From contig NZ_CAMZCS010000032.1 in NCBI RefSeq assembly GCF_947305105.1, positions 1-36,198 of the forward strand: a stretch of DNA of 36,198 nt, in the 5' to 3' direction. Source of the DNA: an uncultured Fibrobacter sp. (GTDB lineage: Bacteria > Fibrobacterota > Fibrobacteria > Fibrobacterales > Fibrobacteraceae). The notes beneath the pieces were generated by a model. The model saw only the letters and a program-made list of their open reading frames with translations. It did no database searches and had not been told where the DNA came from. A program made the translations under genes and the position numbers. Shown piece by piece: positions 23,681-35,935 of the stretch. Every line of letters begins with the position of its first letter. Position 1 is the first letter of the stretch.

Positions 23681-24646
23681 ATGGCAAAATGGATGAGAGA
23701 TTTTTCTTGGGAAAACCTGTTTGACGGGATTGCTGCAAAATCACCCGATTTTGTAAAAATCATCGTGGTCACAGGAAAATCCTTCCTCTACTACCATGGC
23801 CTTACCCGTGCAGCGGCCCTCACCTACACGACCATCCTCGCCGTAATCCCGCTGCTCATCCTTCTCACTTCGATTACGCTCGCTGTCGGGTTCGGGAATT
23901 TCATCTCGGATTACCTGCCCCACCTGCTGGACATGTTCAGCCTCGACTGGCCCACGGAGCCCATTGTGGCGCTCATCGAAAACGCCGAGCACGTGCCCAT
24001 CGGCAAACTCGGGATCATCGGCGCTGCGGGTCTTTTCGTCACCTTCATCCTCGCCTTCGGCAGCCTGGAATCGAACTTCAACGTCGTCTGGGAAAATAAG
24101 ACTTCCCGAACGCTCTGGAAACAGACCTGCATCTACACCCCGTTCCTCCTCATTTTGGCAGGTTTCATCGGGCTCTACGCCGGTTTTGTGAACCACGTGC
24201 AAGAAATCCTTTCGACCATCATCATCGACGGGTTCCACTTCTCGCATTCCTTCTTGACCTTGATTATCAACGCATTCTGGTACGTGACCTTCCACGTCAT
24301 CCTGTTGCTTTTCATCTTCATGATGCTCTACGCGCTCCCGTCCCGGCCCGATAAGAAGGGCGTCTACACTAAACGCAAGCTCTATTGGACCTCCGTTCTC
24401 GCAACATTCCTCGCCTGGCTTTCCATTTTCATCTACGTAAAAATCCTGATGCTCATCCAGACCGCCATGGTGAACAGAATGTCCATATTTTATGGGTCTT
24501 TAGCCTTTATCCCGCTACTTCTCTTCTTGCTTTTTGGCATCTGGGTGATTATTTTATGTGGGAACAGCCTCGTCTGGACCATCTGCCACTGGCCCGAGGC
24601 GGGTAAAAAAACATGGAATTGGCAAGGAGGCTCGAAAGACCTATGA
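23681..24646 (+). CDS. YihY/BrkB family inner-membrane protein
   Basis: 321 residues with about six membrane segments. The family opening, LTRAAALTYTTILAVIPLLIL (near 42-62), and a hydrophobic C-terminal region ending in a Trp-rich tail fit the YihY family, once mislabelled RNase BN. Function is not settled; export or envelope roles are suggested for relatives. GGAG lies a few bases before the ATG. The stop overlaps the next ATG (ATGA at 24643-24646), so the downstream gene is translationally coupled. Confidence 0.87.
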   Translation: MAKWMRDFSWENLFDGIAAKSPDFVKIIVVTGKSFLYYHGLTRAAALTYTTILAVIPLLILLTSITLAVGFGNFISDYLPHLLDMFSLDWPTEPIVALIENAEHVPIGKLGIIGAAGLFVTFILAFGSLESNFNVVWENKTSRTLWKQTCIYTPFLLILAGFIGLYAGFVNHVQEILSTIIIDGFHFSHSFLTLIINAFWYVTFHVILLLFIFMMLYALPSRPDKKGVYTKRKLYWTSVLATFLAWLSIFIYVKILMLIQTAMVNRMSIFYGSLAFIPLLLFLLFGIWVIILCGNSLVWTICHWPEAGKKTWNWQGGSKDL

Positions 24647-25245
24647 GATTAGCAAGAATCATTTCCGCAATCACGTTTACGTTGGCTTTTGCCGTCACTG
24701 CCCACGCCGAACTTGCAGGCATGAACGACCAACCCGCCGATAGCACAACCAAGGAACGCTCCTGGTCCGGCCTCGTCGGCGTAAGCGGAGGTAATTCGCT
24801 CATTGCCCGCGACGGAACCATCTTCATGAGCGTGCGTATCGGTGTACAATGGAACGACATCATCGCAAACGGTGCCTGGGCCACCTTCCTCATGAGCGAC
24901 GTCGAAAACCCGAACGTCAAAGGTCAAGAGCTCATCAACTATAACGCCTTCGGTCTTTTTGCTGAATTCTTCCCGTACCGTAACGGGGCATTTGCCATTT
25001 CTGTGCCCTTGCAAGTCGGTGGCGGTGTTGTCAATGTCATTGAAAAAGGCGACGAAGCCTTCTCGCCCGAAGAAAAATTTTTCACAGGCGAACTCGCACT
25101 CCACTTCAACTATCGCGTGACCCGCATGCTCGAAGTCTCTATCGGCGGCGGCTACCGTATGTTTGCCGGAATCGACGAAAACAATCTCGACGACATGGAC
25201 TTCTGCACCCCGTTCGGGGAACTGAGGTTCACGATAAAAGAATAG
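24643..25245 (+). CDS. Exported beta-barrel-like protein, unknown
   Basis: 200 residues from MRLARIISAITF, signal cleaved after about VTAHA. The frame opens earlier, but this ATG overlaps the previous stop. The mature part alternates hydrophobic and polar residues (FMSVRIGVQWNDI, AFGLFAEFFPYRNGAFAISV, LHFNYRVTRMLEVSIGGGYR) and ends FGELRFTIKE, which looks like a small outer-membrane barrel with an aromatic C-terminal strand. A specific family is not recognised. Confidence 0.75.
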   Translation: MRLARIISAITFTLAFAVTAHAELAGMNDQPADSTTKERSWSGLVGVSGGNSLIARDGTIFMSVRIGVQWNDIIANGAWATFLMSDVENPNVKGQELINYNAFGLFAEFFPYRNGAFAISVPLQVGGGVVNVIEKGDEAFSPEEKFFTGELALHFNYRVTRMLEVSIGGGYRMFAGIDENNLDDMDFCTPFGELRFTIKE

Positions 25246-25308
25246 GGGTTAGGGGCTAGGATCTAGAGGCTAGGAAGCTGGAGCCTCGAACCTGGAACCT
25301 CAAGCCTC
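25246..25308. repeat. Heptameric tandem repeat array
   Basis: Nine units begin immediately after the stop at 25245: GGGTTAG, GGGCTAG, GATCTAG, AGGCTAG, GAAGCTG, GAGCCTC, GAACCTG, GAACCTC, AAGCCTC. The unit type drifts from CTAG-like to GCCTC-like in one array. The UvrA-like gene starts 12 bases later without a Shine-Dalgarno. Confidence 0.88.
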
Positions 25309-25320
25309 ATTGCTTTTACC

Positions 25321-27708
25321 ATGGACAAAGTCATTTCCATACGCGGTTGTAGGCTGCACAACCTGAAAAACGTCGACGCCCAGTTCCCGCTGGGCAAGAT
25401 TACGGTTGTTTGCGGGCCTTCGGGCTGTGGAAAGTCGACACTCGTGCTCGACACCCTGCACGGCGAATCCAAGCGCCGCTATCTGGAAACACTCTCCCCC
25501 TTTGCCGCCGAACTCCTAGGCGGGCGAAGGATTATCCCCATCGACAGCGCCGATGGGCTCCCCGCTAGCCTCGCCGTTGGCCCGAGCCATGGCGAAGCTC
25601 CCGCAAAAGCCTACGCATTGAGCCTTTCGGAATGCGACAGTACGCTGCGCGGGTTATTTGTAAGGTTCGCAAAGCCCGCCTGCCCCGTGTGCGGCAAGCC
25701 GATGGAAAGCCAGAGCCGCGAAGAGATTATCAAAGAAATCGCCGGACTGCCGCAAGGGAGCAAGCTGCAGTTTTTCGCGCATCTCCCCACCAGCCGCACC
25801 AGCCTCGACAAGCTGGCTGCTGTATTCTTGGCGCAGGGTTTCACCCGCGCCATGGCCGACGGCGTCAGTTATTCACTGGCCGACCTCACCGAAAACGAAA
25901 AGGGAATCGTTCCCGAAGATTTCTTCATCGTCGTGGACCGCGTAATTGTCCGCGAGAACACGCGCACCCGCATTGCCGAAGCCGTAGACGGAGTCCTGAA
26001 ACTCACCCACGGCGAGCTAGTCCTCGACATCAACGGTAGCCGAAAGCTCTACAGCACGGCCCCGCGCTGCCCCGACCACGGAGCACAACAGTCCCGGCCG
26101 CTCCAGTCGGAAGACCTGTCCCCCTACTCGCGCACGAGCGCCTGCCCCACCTGCGGCGGCACGGGAATCATCGAAAAAGACGACACCACCGAGGACTGTC
26201 CCGACTGCAAGGGACTCCGACTCAGGCCAAACCTGCTCCAATCGGTCATCGACAACTCCACCTGGAAGGACTTGCTCGAAACGCCATTCGCCAAGCTCGG
26301 GCCGAAACTGCACCAGCTGTTCGACAGCCGCCTGAACGCGAACCAGAAGCCCGCCTTCAACGCGCTCCTCGACCGTATCGAGGCCATCAACGAACTCGGC
26401 ATCGGCTACCTGACCGGCGGTCGCAGCGCGACCACGCTTTCGGGCGGCGAAATCCAGCGTTTACGCCTTTCGAGCCTCAGTACCGGGCATCTGAACAACT
26501 TGCTCATCGTCCTCGACGAACCCGCCAGCGGACTCCACCAATGCGACGTGGAAGCGCTCTGGAAAGTCCTCAAGAAGGTCCAGTCCCGAGGGAACACGCT
26601 CGTGCTCATCGAGCACAACCCGGGCATCATCAAGCGAGCTGACTGGATTATTGAAATGGGACCGGGAGCCGGAGAAAAAGGCGGCGAGATCTTGTTCCAG
26701 GGAACAGCAACGGAAGTGCTGGAGAATCCGCAGTCACCGACGGGTGCGTGGATTAGGATTTTAGACGAGAGACGAAAGACGAGAGACGGAAGGAAAGACG
26801 AGAGGAATGACGAGAGAGGTGGGTTTGTCATTGCGAAGGGCGTAGCCCTGAAGCAATCTAAGAACGCAGCGACCATCGACATCAAGAACTTCGCGATGTT
26901 CGACATGAAGCCGGTGTCGGCGGAATTCCCGGTGCAAATGTTCAGCGTCATCACGGGCGCAAGCGGCAGCGGCAAGTCTACGCTCCTGTTCAAGAACCTC
27001 GCCCCCCGCGCCAGTCAGGGCGAGTTCGAAGACCTCGGCATCCAGGCGCTCTCCGTCCTTTCGACAGGCGACTTCCACGGGAACCGCCGCAGCACGGTCG
27101 CCTCGGCCATCAGCCTGAACACGATGCTGCGCGACTTGTTCGCGAAACTCCCCGAAAGCAAGGTGCGCGGCTACACGGCCTCGAAGTTCGCGACGCACGC
27201 CCCCGGCGGCCGCTGCGAGAACTGCAAGGGCGAAGGCGTACTCTACGACCCCGCCGGCTACGAAGAGACCGAATGCCCCGTCTGCCTCGGCAAGCGCTTC
27301 AAGGACGAAATCCTCGAAGTCCGCTTCAAGTCGCTATCCATCGCCGACATCCTCGATTTGGAAATCGGCGAAGCCTACAAGCTCTTTATCAACCTCAAGC
27401 CATTTGCAGACAAATTAAAGCCATTGGTCGATACAGGTCTTGACTACCTGAAACTCGGACAAACGACGGCCCATCTTTCCGGCGGCGAACGCGCCAGGCT
27501 CCGCCTTTCCATCGCGCTTGCCCGTGCCAAGGCACCCAACACGCTTTTCCTTTTCGACGAACCCGCCCGCGGGCTCCACCAGAAGGACATCCAGCATTTG
27601 CTCGACCTTATCCGCGGACTCACCGAAGCGGGACATACCGTCATCGCCATCGAGCATGCGCAGGATTTCGTGAACGCGGCCGATTACGTCGTGGAACTGA
27701 GCCGGTAA
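25321..27708 (+). CDS. Short UvrA-like ABC ATPase with in-frame repeat insert
   Basis: 795 residues, against about 940 for canonical UvrA. Two ATPase halves are present: Walker A GPSGCGKST (near 32-40) and GASGSGKST (~545), signatures LSGGEIQRLRL and LSGGERARLRL, and Walker B VLDEPASGLH and LFDEPARGLH. Zinc-binding pairs CPVC, CPTC/CPDC and CENC/CPVC are retained. The segment after the first Walker A is divergent (LDTLHGESKRRYLETLSPFA), so this is probably a second, UvrA2-like paralog rather than the repair enzyme itself. At about residues 481-514, between the halves, the heptamer plus REP-like repeat encodes LDERRKTRDGRKDERNDERG and then FVIAKGVALKQS. DNA binding is likely; the role is unclear. 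Confidence 0.88.
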   Translation: MDKVISIRGCRLHNLKNVDAQFPLGKITVVCGPSGCGKSTLVLDTLHGESKRRYLETLSPFAAELLGGRRIIPIDSADGLPASLAVGPSHGEAPAKAYALSLSECDSTLRGLFVRFAKPACPVCGKPMESQSREEIIKEIAGLPQGSKLQFFAHLPTSRTSLDKLAAVFLAQGFTRAMADGVSYSLADLTENEKGIVPEDFFIVVDRVIVRENTRTRIAEAVDGVLKLTHGELVLDINGSRKLYSTAPRCPDHGAQQSRPLQSEDLSPYSRTSACPTCGGTGIIEKDDTTEDCPDCKGLRLRPNLLQSVIDNSTWKDLLETPFAKLGPKLHQLFDSRLNANQKPAFNALLDRIEAINELGIGYLTGGRSATTLSGGEIQRLRLSSLSTGHLNNLLIVLDEPASGLHQCDVEALWKVLKKVQSRGNTLVLIEHNPGIIKRADWIIEMGPGAGEKGGEILFQGTATEVLENPQSPTGAWIRILDERRKTRDGRKDERNDERGGFVIAKGVALKQSKNAATIDIKNFAMFDMKPVSAEFPVQMFSVITGASGSGKSTLLFKNLAPRASQGEFEDLGIQALSVLSTGDFHGNRRSTVASAISLNTMLRDLFAKLPESKVRGYTASKFATHAPGGRCENCKGEGVLYDPAGYEETECPVCLGKRFKDEILEVRFKSLSIADILDLEIGEAYKLFINLKPFADKLKPLVDTGLDYLKLGQTTAHLSGGERARLRLSIALARAKAPNTLFLFDEPARGLHQKDIQHLLDLIRGLTEAGHTVIAIEHAQDFVNAADYVVELSR
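26764..26859. repeat. Intragenic heptamer array plus REP-like element in the uvrA-like gene
   Basis: GACGAGA, GACGAAA, GACGAGA, GACGGAA and further 7-bp units run to about 26824. TTGTCATTGCGA, GGGC-GTA-GCCC and GAAGCAATCT follow at 26825-26859. The order is the same as in the intergenic copies at 38-200 and 2599-2688, but here the reading frame is kept open. Confidence 0.88.
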
Positions 27709-27777
27709 AAAACTAGCCAAAACAGGCAAAAAGTTTTATAGATTTTAAAACGAACGTCATAAAACGGGAGGGCCACC

Positions 27778-28368
27778 ATGTTTAGAATCGACTTTTTTTC
27801 AGCAGCCATTATTTCGGCACTATGCCTTTTTGCATGTTCGCAAACTGTAGAAGCCCCCTCCCAAGACGATGATGGCGAAGCTTTGTATTCCTCGTCGTCC
27901 ATAAAAAGCAACAGCAAAGCGAAATCCTCCAGTTCGGAATCCGCCGAACAAGAAGATGACGAATTTATCGATGATGACGACATCTTTGATGACGGCGGAC
28001 TTATCATCGACACCGCTAAAATCACGCGGTCCCCCATCGAGTTCATCGGAGAAAAAAGAGATTGCGATTTTTCCGCAGACGATTCCGTATGGACAATCGA
28101 GCAAGTCGGTTCAAATTCCTCATCCACCTCATACATCACTTTCAACAAAAAAGCGATGGAAATAAAAATGGATGTCGAAGCCAAAAACGATCCCGACAAG
28201 ACATGCGACGAATCGATTGCAATATGGACATTCACAATAATTATTCTCGGAGGCAAAGACACTGACGGCCAATGTACCGATGACGGCTTTGCAGCAACGG
28301 GAACCCTTGTAGACACGACCCGGACAATCCAAGACAAGAAGGATGTCTACAAGGAAATCTGCAATTAG
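27778..28368 (+). CDS. Acidic lipoprotein, unknown
   Basis: 196 residues: signal MFRIDFFSAAIISALCLFAC with lipobox LFAC, then a long low-complexity Ser/Lys/Asp/Glu linker to about residue 70 (SSSSIKSNSKAKSSSSESAE, EDDEFIDDDD). The C-terminal region contains four cysteines (DCDFS, KTCDES, GQCTDD, KEICN), likely two disulfides. GGGAGGG lies six bases before the ATG. No family is recognised. It is probably surface-exposed. Confidence 0.8.
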   Translation: MFRIDFFSAAIISALCLFACSQTVEAPSQDDDGEALYSSSSIKSNSKAKSSSSESAEQEDDEFIDDDDIFDDGGLIIDTAKITRSPIEFIGEKRDCDFSADDSVWTIEQVGSNSSSTSYITFNKKAMEIKMDVEAKNDPDKTCDESIAIWTFTIIILGGKDTDGQCTDDGFAATGTLVDTTRTIQDKKDVYKEICN

Positions 28369-28396
28369 AACTTAAACGAAATACAGTACGTAGAAT

Positions 28397-28828
28397 TCAC
28401 TTTGCCGAGATAAAGTCTACATCTTTTTCACATTTATACAAAGTATCTTTTTTGATAACGCAATTTTCGTACGCAACGGCAAACTTTTTCTCATTATCCT
28501 GAGAAATTGCCCTGGTCGTCTTTTCCGAAAAATGAATCCAATTCCCTTTTTCGTCAAAAAGGTTTATTTTGGCATACTCGGATTTCTGTTTTTTAATATA
28601 GACGGCCTTTTTCATTAGGGTACCCGCCGCATTGAAAGAGGAGCAAAACCGTTCCTCATACGACTCCCCTAGCGCATCAACTTTCCGCACCACCTTGCAT
28701 TCGCTCATCAAGGAATCTCCATCGAGTTTCTTTTCTACGATAGTGTCATTAAAAACCTTGTTCCCCGCTTGAGCGAAGCATATCGTAAAAGGGAATCCGA
28801 GCAAAATAAGAATTAACAGCTTTCGCAT
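28397..28828 (-). CDS. Small exported protein, unknown
   Basis: 143 residues from MRKLLILILLGFPFTICFAQA, a clear signal peptide. A longer frame upstream runs through the end of the galactanase gene and is not used. The mature part includes an IKKQKSEYAKINLFDEKGNW segment like toxin-immunity or MORN-type beta repeats, but too weakly to name a family, and cysteines near the C-terminus. It starts 7 bases after the GH53 stop, so the two are co-transcribed. Confidence 0.7.
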   Translation of the reverse strand: MRKLLILILLGFPFTICFAQAGNKVFNDTIVEKKLDGDSLMSECKVVRKVDALGESYEERFCSSFNAAGTLMKKAVYIKKQKSEYAKINLFDEKGNWIHFSEKTTRAISQDNEKKFAVAYENCVIKKDTLYKCEKDVDFISAK

Positions 28829-28835
28829 TTTCAAA

Positions 28836-30284
28836 CTACTTGGCAGGGAATTCCTCGAACGCCTTTGAATTCGCATAGAGGTCGTTGCCTTTCCAGTCAA
28901 AGAGCGCGGGGCCCCAAGCGCCACTGAGCGTCGGTTCCCAGAAGAACGTGCCAATCCAGCGGTCCATTCCCTTTATCATCTCGTTCGTACGCTTGCGCGA
29001 GCCGTCGTAATTGTAGTGGTTTTCCTTATCGCCGCCGTTGTATTCTACGACCATGAATTCCAAGTCCGGGTAGCTCGAGGTGACTGTCTGGAAAAGCGAT
29101 TTCCAGTTGTCTGGAGCGCCGTCACCGTATGCCGTATAGGCCGAGAAGCCCATTATATCGGCGGGGACTTTCTGGTTCTTGAAGATTTCCGTCATCCACC
29201 AAGTGACCGTATTGGCCTGACGGATGCGTTCGATGTGCAGCACGGTCTTTGTCGAGGGAGAAACTTCCTTGACCGCCTTGATGCCCGCCTTGAAGTACTT
29301 CGCCGCGTTCGCCTTGCCGCTTGCGGTACCCATGTCGCCGTTGATTGCGGTAGATGCCTTGTCCACACCATTGCCCCAGCAATCCGTGCTGTTGTTCGGC
29401 ACATGGACAAGGATTCCCGGAGTCGTCTCGTTGCCTATCTGCACCATCTCGGGAACTGCGTTCACCTGCTTAAGCGCGTTCATCAAATCGAGGGTGTAAG
29501 CATAGACAGAATCGGCGAGCGCGTCGGAGCTGCCGACCTTGCGCCAGCGCTCGGGAATAATCTGCTTGCCCGGATCGGCCCAGTTGTCGCTATAATGGAT
29601 ATCAAGAAGGAACGCCATGCCGGCGGCCTTGATCTTTTGCGCATAGGCGACAATGTGGTCCTTGTCGGCGTAGGCCTCGGCTTCGTGACCGCAACCCGAT
29701 GCCGCATAGCCATACTTTGCCTTGGGGTCAACAAAAGTCTTGAGGCGGATAGTGTTGAAGCCGTGGTTCTTGAGCACCGTGAAAACATCCGATGCCGTTC
29801 CGTCTACGTCGTAAAACTTGGTCTTATTGCGCTCGTATTCCTGCACAGTCGAGATATCTGCACCGGCGTAAAAGTCAAAATTCAAAAGGGATGCTGAAGC
29901 AGAAGACGCGGGCAGAGCGGCGCTCGACGTTCCCGATTGAGCCCCGGACGAAGCCGGAGCCGAAGATGAAGAGCCAGACGATGACGGAGAAGAAGAATCT
30001 GATTCCGCAGACGATTCTACAACCGTCTTGCTAGAAGACGAGCCCAGCCCCGAAGATTCCACAAGCGATGAAGAGTTCGCCGTTTCAGCAGATTCAGCAA
30101 CAGGTGACGATTTTCCAGATTCTGAACTTCCCTCATTGGAAAGAGGTTCTGTCGAAACTGAAGAGGACGATTCTGCGATTGAATGATCCCCACCAGAACC
30201 GGTCGAGGAATCATCAGAACACCCCGCCAAGGCAATTACGGAACACGCAAAAAAAGTAGAGAGATACAAACTCCTAATACCCAT
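28836..30284 (-). CDS. Arabinogalactan endo-beta-1,4-galactanase, GH53 lipoprotein
   Basis: 482 residues. Lipobox ALAGC (Cys22) is followed by a Ser-rich linker to about residue 132 and the GH53 barrel. Visible are FYAGADISTVQEYE, GFNTIRLKTFVDP, FLLDIHYSDNWADPGKQ, the acid/base Glu286 in VQIGNETTPG and the nucleophile Glu414 in MVVEYNGG. It hydrolyses beta-1,4-galactan side chains of pectin. The ATG at 30284 has AGGGGC so close that it does not act as a normal ribosome site; TATATT lies six bases before it, suggesting a leaderless mRNA. Relevance to the pectin operon is clear in function, although it is a separate unit. Confidence 0.93.
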   Translation of the reverse strand: MGIRSLYLSTFFACSVIALAGCSDDSSTGSGGDHSIAESSSSVSTEPLSNEGSSESGKSSPVAESAETANSSSLVESSGLGSSSSKTVVESSAESDSSSPSSSGSSSSAPASSGAQSGTSSAALPASSASASLLNFDFYAGADISTVQEYERNKTKFYDVDGTASDVFTVLKNHGFNTIRLKTFVDPKAKYGYAASGCGHEAEAYADKDHIVAYAQKIKAAGMAFLLDIHYSDNWADPGKQIIPERWRKVGSSDALADSVYAYTLDLMNALKQVNAVPEMVQIGNETTPGILVHVPNNSTDCWGNGVDKASTAINGDMGTASGKANAAKYFKAGIKAVKEVSPSTKTVLHIERIRQANTVTWWMTEIFKNQKVPADIMGFSAYTAYGDGAPDNWKSLFQTVTSSYPDLEFMVVEYNGGDKENHYNYDGSRKRTNEMIKGMDRWIGTFFWEPTLSGAWGPALFDWKGNDLYANSKAFEEFPAK

Positions 30285-30310
30285 GCCCCTAATATATACT
30301 CAAAATCAAT

Positions 30311-33658
<3,348 letters not shown>

Positions 33659-33659
33659 G

Positions 33660-35741
33660 CTATTCTGTTACCGGAGCCGGATTTGCAGCCGACGTCGAAT
33701 CTGTCGCAGGCGCAGGAGTTGTTGCAGACGTCGAATCTGTTGCAGGAGCAGAATCTGTTACTGACGTCGAATCCGTTGCAGGAGCCGGGTCCGTTGCAAC
33801 TATAGACGGGTTCTCAAAGTCAGCATCCTTCATCCCGTAGAAGCGGATGTCATCCAGCCAGATTTCGAGTTCCTCGTCGACGACCTGGCCGTAAGAAGAA
33901 CCGTTGCTGAACTGGAGATTGCGGACATCGTCGTTATGCTCGAGCCACTCGGCACCGATACTTTCCAGTTCGGACCACGGGCTGGGAGTCCACTGGTCAA
34001 ACCAGATTGTGTACTGTTTCCACTCCGATGTCAACGTGATTTCGGTGCTGAACGTGCCCCAGTTGTTATGCTTGCAGCAATTTTCGGCAAAGTCGGTCAC
34101 CCAGGAGACCTTGAACTCGCCCGTACCCTTGGCCCAGAAGGTCAGGGCCTTGAGGTTTGCAAAGTTGGCGCGCTTTTCACTGGTATAGAAGCCGGCGCCG
34201 AAGCCCGCCCACGGATAGGAATCGCCCAAAAGGTGCAGCTTGAAGTAAAGACCGCGGCCTTCGTGACCTTCGCTCGTGATCAGCTTTTCGAAGTTCGTCG
34301 CCGTGTAATTGTTAGACGTATCGTCAACCATAATCGAGGTGACAAGCGTGTCGCCACCGGCCATAGTGACGGTGCTCGTAAAGTCGCAGTAGGCGTACCA
34401 GCGGCCGGCAGCGCTATCCACCGGTTTGCCCTCAGCCAAAGTCAACTTGGAAGAAAGAGCCGTGACGTTGATATTTGCACCTTCATTCTGGTCAAAATCG
34501 TCCAGAAGCACATAGTTGAGCGTATCAAGGCTCGGGTATTCCGTATCTTCGAACGTCATTGCGGGATGGAGCAAAGCACGCATCAGAGGAGCGTTCCACT
34601 TTCCAGAAACTTCGTCATACACGCCGAAACCGCTGCAAAATTCCCAGTAGGCCCAGCCAAATCCCATTTTATTGGCAACATCCACCATGAAGGTCGTCCA
34701 TCTCTCGCGAGAAACACTGTCCGCAGCTTCGTATGCACCAAATTCACCAAGATAAACCGGAATATCTTTCGAATCGGCCCATTCCTTGAGTGTAGAGAAA
34801 ACTTTCTTGATGGTGCGCATTTCACCGAACGAAGCGTTCCATTCCTTACCCGTGGGGTACTGCGGGTTCACGAAGGTCGCGCCCTGGTGGGTAAACGAGA
34901 ACGGTTCATAATAGTGGAAGGTGACAATCAAGTTGCTAGCATCCTTCGGCAACCGGAGTTGCGAAGCAGCCGCGGCGTTATTGTAGTTGTGCGTTCCCAC
35001 CATCACCACGCGCTGCGGGTCAACAGTCCTCACAATGTTCACGATGGAATCCACGAGGTCGTTCCACTTGGCCGACGTCAACTTGCCGCGGGGTTCGTTG
35101 AGCGTTTCCACAATCAAGGAATCATGGGAATACTTCACGACTTCCGTCATCATCTGGCGGTAAACATCCAGCAAGCAGGGCGTTTCCTTATCCGGATTCG
35201 AGTCATACATGGCATTCCAGTGATGCGCATTCAAAATGACCACCATCTTGTTCTTTATGGCAAGGTCGACAGCCCAGAACACCTGCTTCATCCAAGGTTC
35301 GTCCACAACGCACTTGCCTTCCTTTTCTTCGACGTGCTCTTCCCAACTCACAGGAATGCGCATGTTCCTGAAGCCGGAATCACCCAGCGCCTGGAAGTCG
35401 GCAGGGACAACGGTCTCGCCCCAGTTGCTACTGAACTGAGTCTCGTCGAACTTACTAAAACCGTTATTTTCCGCCTCAAAAACGTTGCCGAGGTTGATAC
35501 CGGGCCCCATGCTTTTGACAAGACGTTTGGCAAGTCCCAGATCAACTTTAACATTCACCGAAGTACCGCTGGAACTGGACCCGCTGTCAGGATCGGGGGT
35601 CTGCATATCCGAAGAAGACCCAGCAAGCAAAGCATCCGGATCGAGAGGCGCCGGCCTCGTAGACGAATCGTCCGAACAAGCCAGCAAGACCAAAACAGCT
35701 CCAGAAAGGAGCGACATTCCCATTTTTTTCAGAGAATTCAT
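33660..35741 (-). CDS. GH5 endoglucanase-like lipoprotein with CBM-like module
   Basis: 693 residues. Lipobox LLAC (Cys22) and a Ser/Asp linker to about 62 precede the GH5 barrel (~68-395). It shows GINLGNVFEA, FRNMRIPVSW, ILNAHHWN, the acid/base Glu216 in TLNEPRGK and the nucleophile Glu333 in VYLGEFGAYE, with YWEF behind. A beta-rich module (~410-640; LLDDFDQNEGANIN, W-rich end) resembles CBM11-type glucan-binding domains. A C-terminal tail of repeated APATDSTS units closes the protein. It likely cuts beta-1,4- or mixed-linkage glucans. GAGG lies six to seven bases before the ATG. Confidence 0.9.
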   Translation of the reverse strand: MNSLKKMGMSLLSGAVLVLLACSDDSSTRPAPLDPDALLAGSSSDMQTPDPDSGSSSSGTSVNVKVDLGLAKRLVKSMGPGINLGNVFEAENNGFSKFDETQFSSNWGETVVPADFQALGDSGFRNMRIPVSWEEHVEEKEGKCVVDEPWMKQVFWAVDLAIKNKMVVILNAHHWNAMYDSNPDKETPCLLDVYRQMMTEVVKYSHDSLIVETLNEPRGKLTSAKWNDLVDSIVNIVRTVDPQRVVMVGTHNYNNAAAASQLRLPKDASNLIVTFHYYEPFSFTHQGATFVNPQYPTGKEWNASFGEMRTIKKVFSTLKEWADSKDIPVYLGEFGAYEAADSVSRERWTTFMVDVANKMGFGWAYWEFCSGFGVYDEVSGKWNAPLMRALLHPAMTFEDTEYPSLDTLNYVLLDDFDQNEGANINVTALSSKLTLAEGKPVDSAAGRWYAYCDFTSTVTMAGGDTLVTSIMVDDTSNNYTATNFEKLITSEGHEGRGLYFKLHLLGDSYPWAGFGAGFYTSEKRANFANLKALTFWAKGTGEFKVSWVTDFAENCCKHNNWGTFSTEITLTSEWKQYTIWFDQWTPSPWSELESIGAEWLEHNDDVRNLQFSNGSSYGQVVDEELEIWLDDIRFYGMKDADFENPSIVATDPAPATDSTSVTDSAPATDSTSATTPAPATDSTSAANPAPVTE
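33663..33800. repeat. Tandem 36-bp coding repeats at the GH5 C-terminus
   Basis: The tail reads APATDSTS plus four variable residues, three times, then APVTE. The 12-residue period corresponds to 36 bp. It is a likely spacer or cell-surface anchoring tail and a possible site of length variation. Confidence 0.75.
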
Positions 35742-35847
35742 ATTACCTCACTTTTATTTCCAACATATAGTATAGAAACATAAACGGCCAAACGCTCCAT
35801 TTTTCGGGCATTTTTTGGTTACATCGGGAAACAACGCCCCAAAAAAC

Positions 35848-35885
35848 AAAGAAATCCGCCACAGGCATGCACTGTAGCGGAATTT
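35848..35885 (-). terminator. Terminator of guaB
   Basis: AAATCCGCCACAG (35852-35864) and CTGTAGCGGAATTT (35872-35885) pair with one bulge and one wobble. On the minus strand a T-rich tract follows. It lies about 50 bases past the guaB stop. Confidence 0.7.
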
Positions 35886-35935
35886 TAAAGTTTATGAACT
35901 AAAAGTAGGCAAAAAAGCCGGAATTATTCCCCGCC

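Noticed and set aside
26764-26859. Frameshift or assembly error in the uvrA-like gene
   Set aside because: The frame stays open through the insert and resumes with conserved sequence on both sides, and the same kind of insert occurs in two other genes.
33936-35783. 615-codon open frame on the plus strand opposite the GH5 gene
   Set aside because: The GH5 protein has catalytic motifs, a lipobox and a ribosome site on the other strand; the plus-strand frame matches no family.
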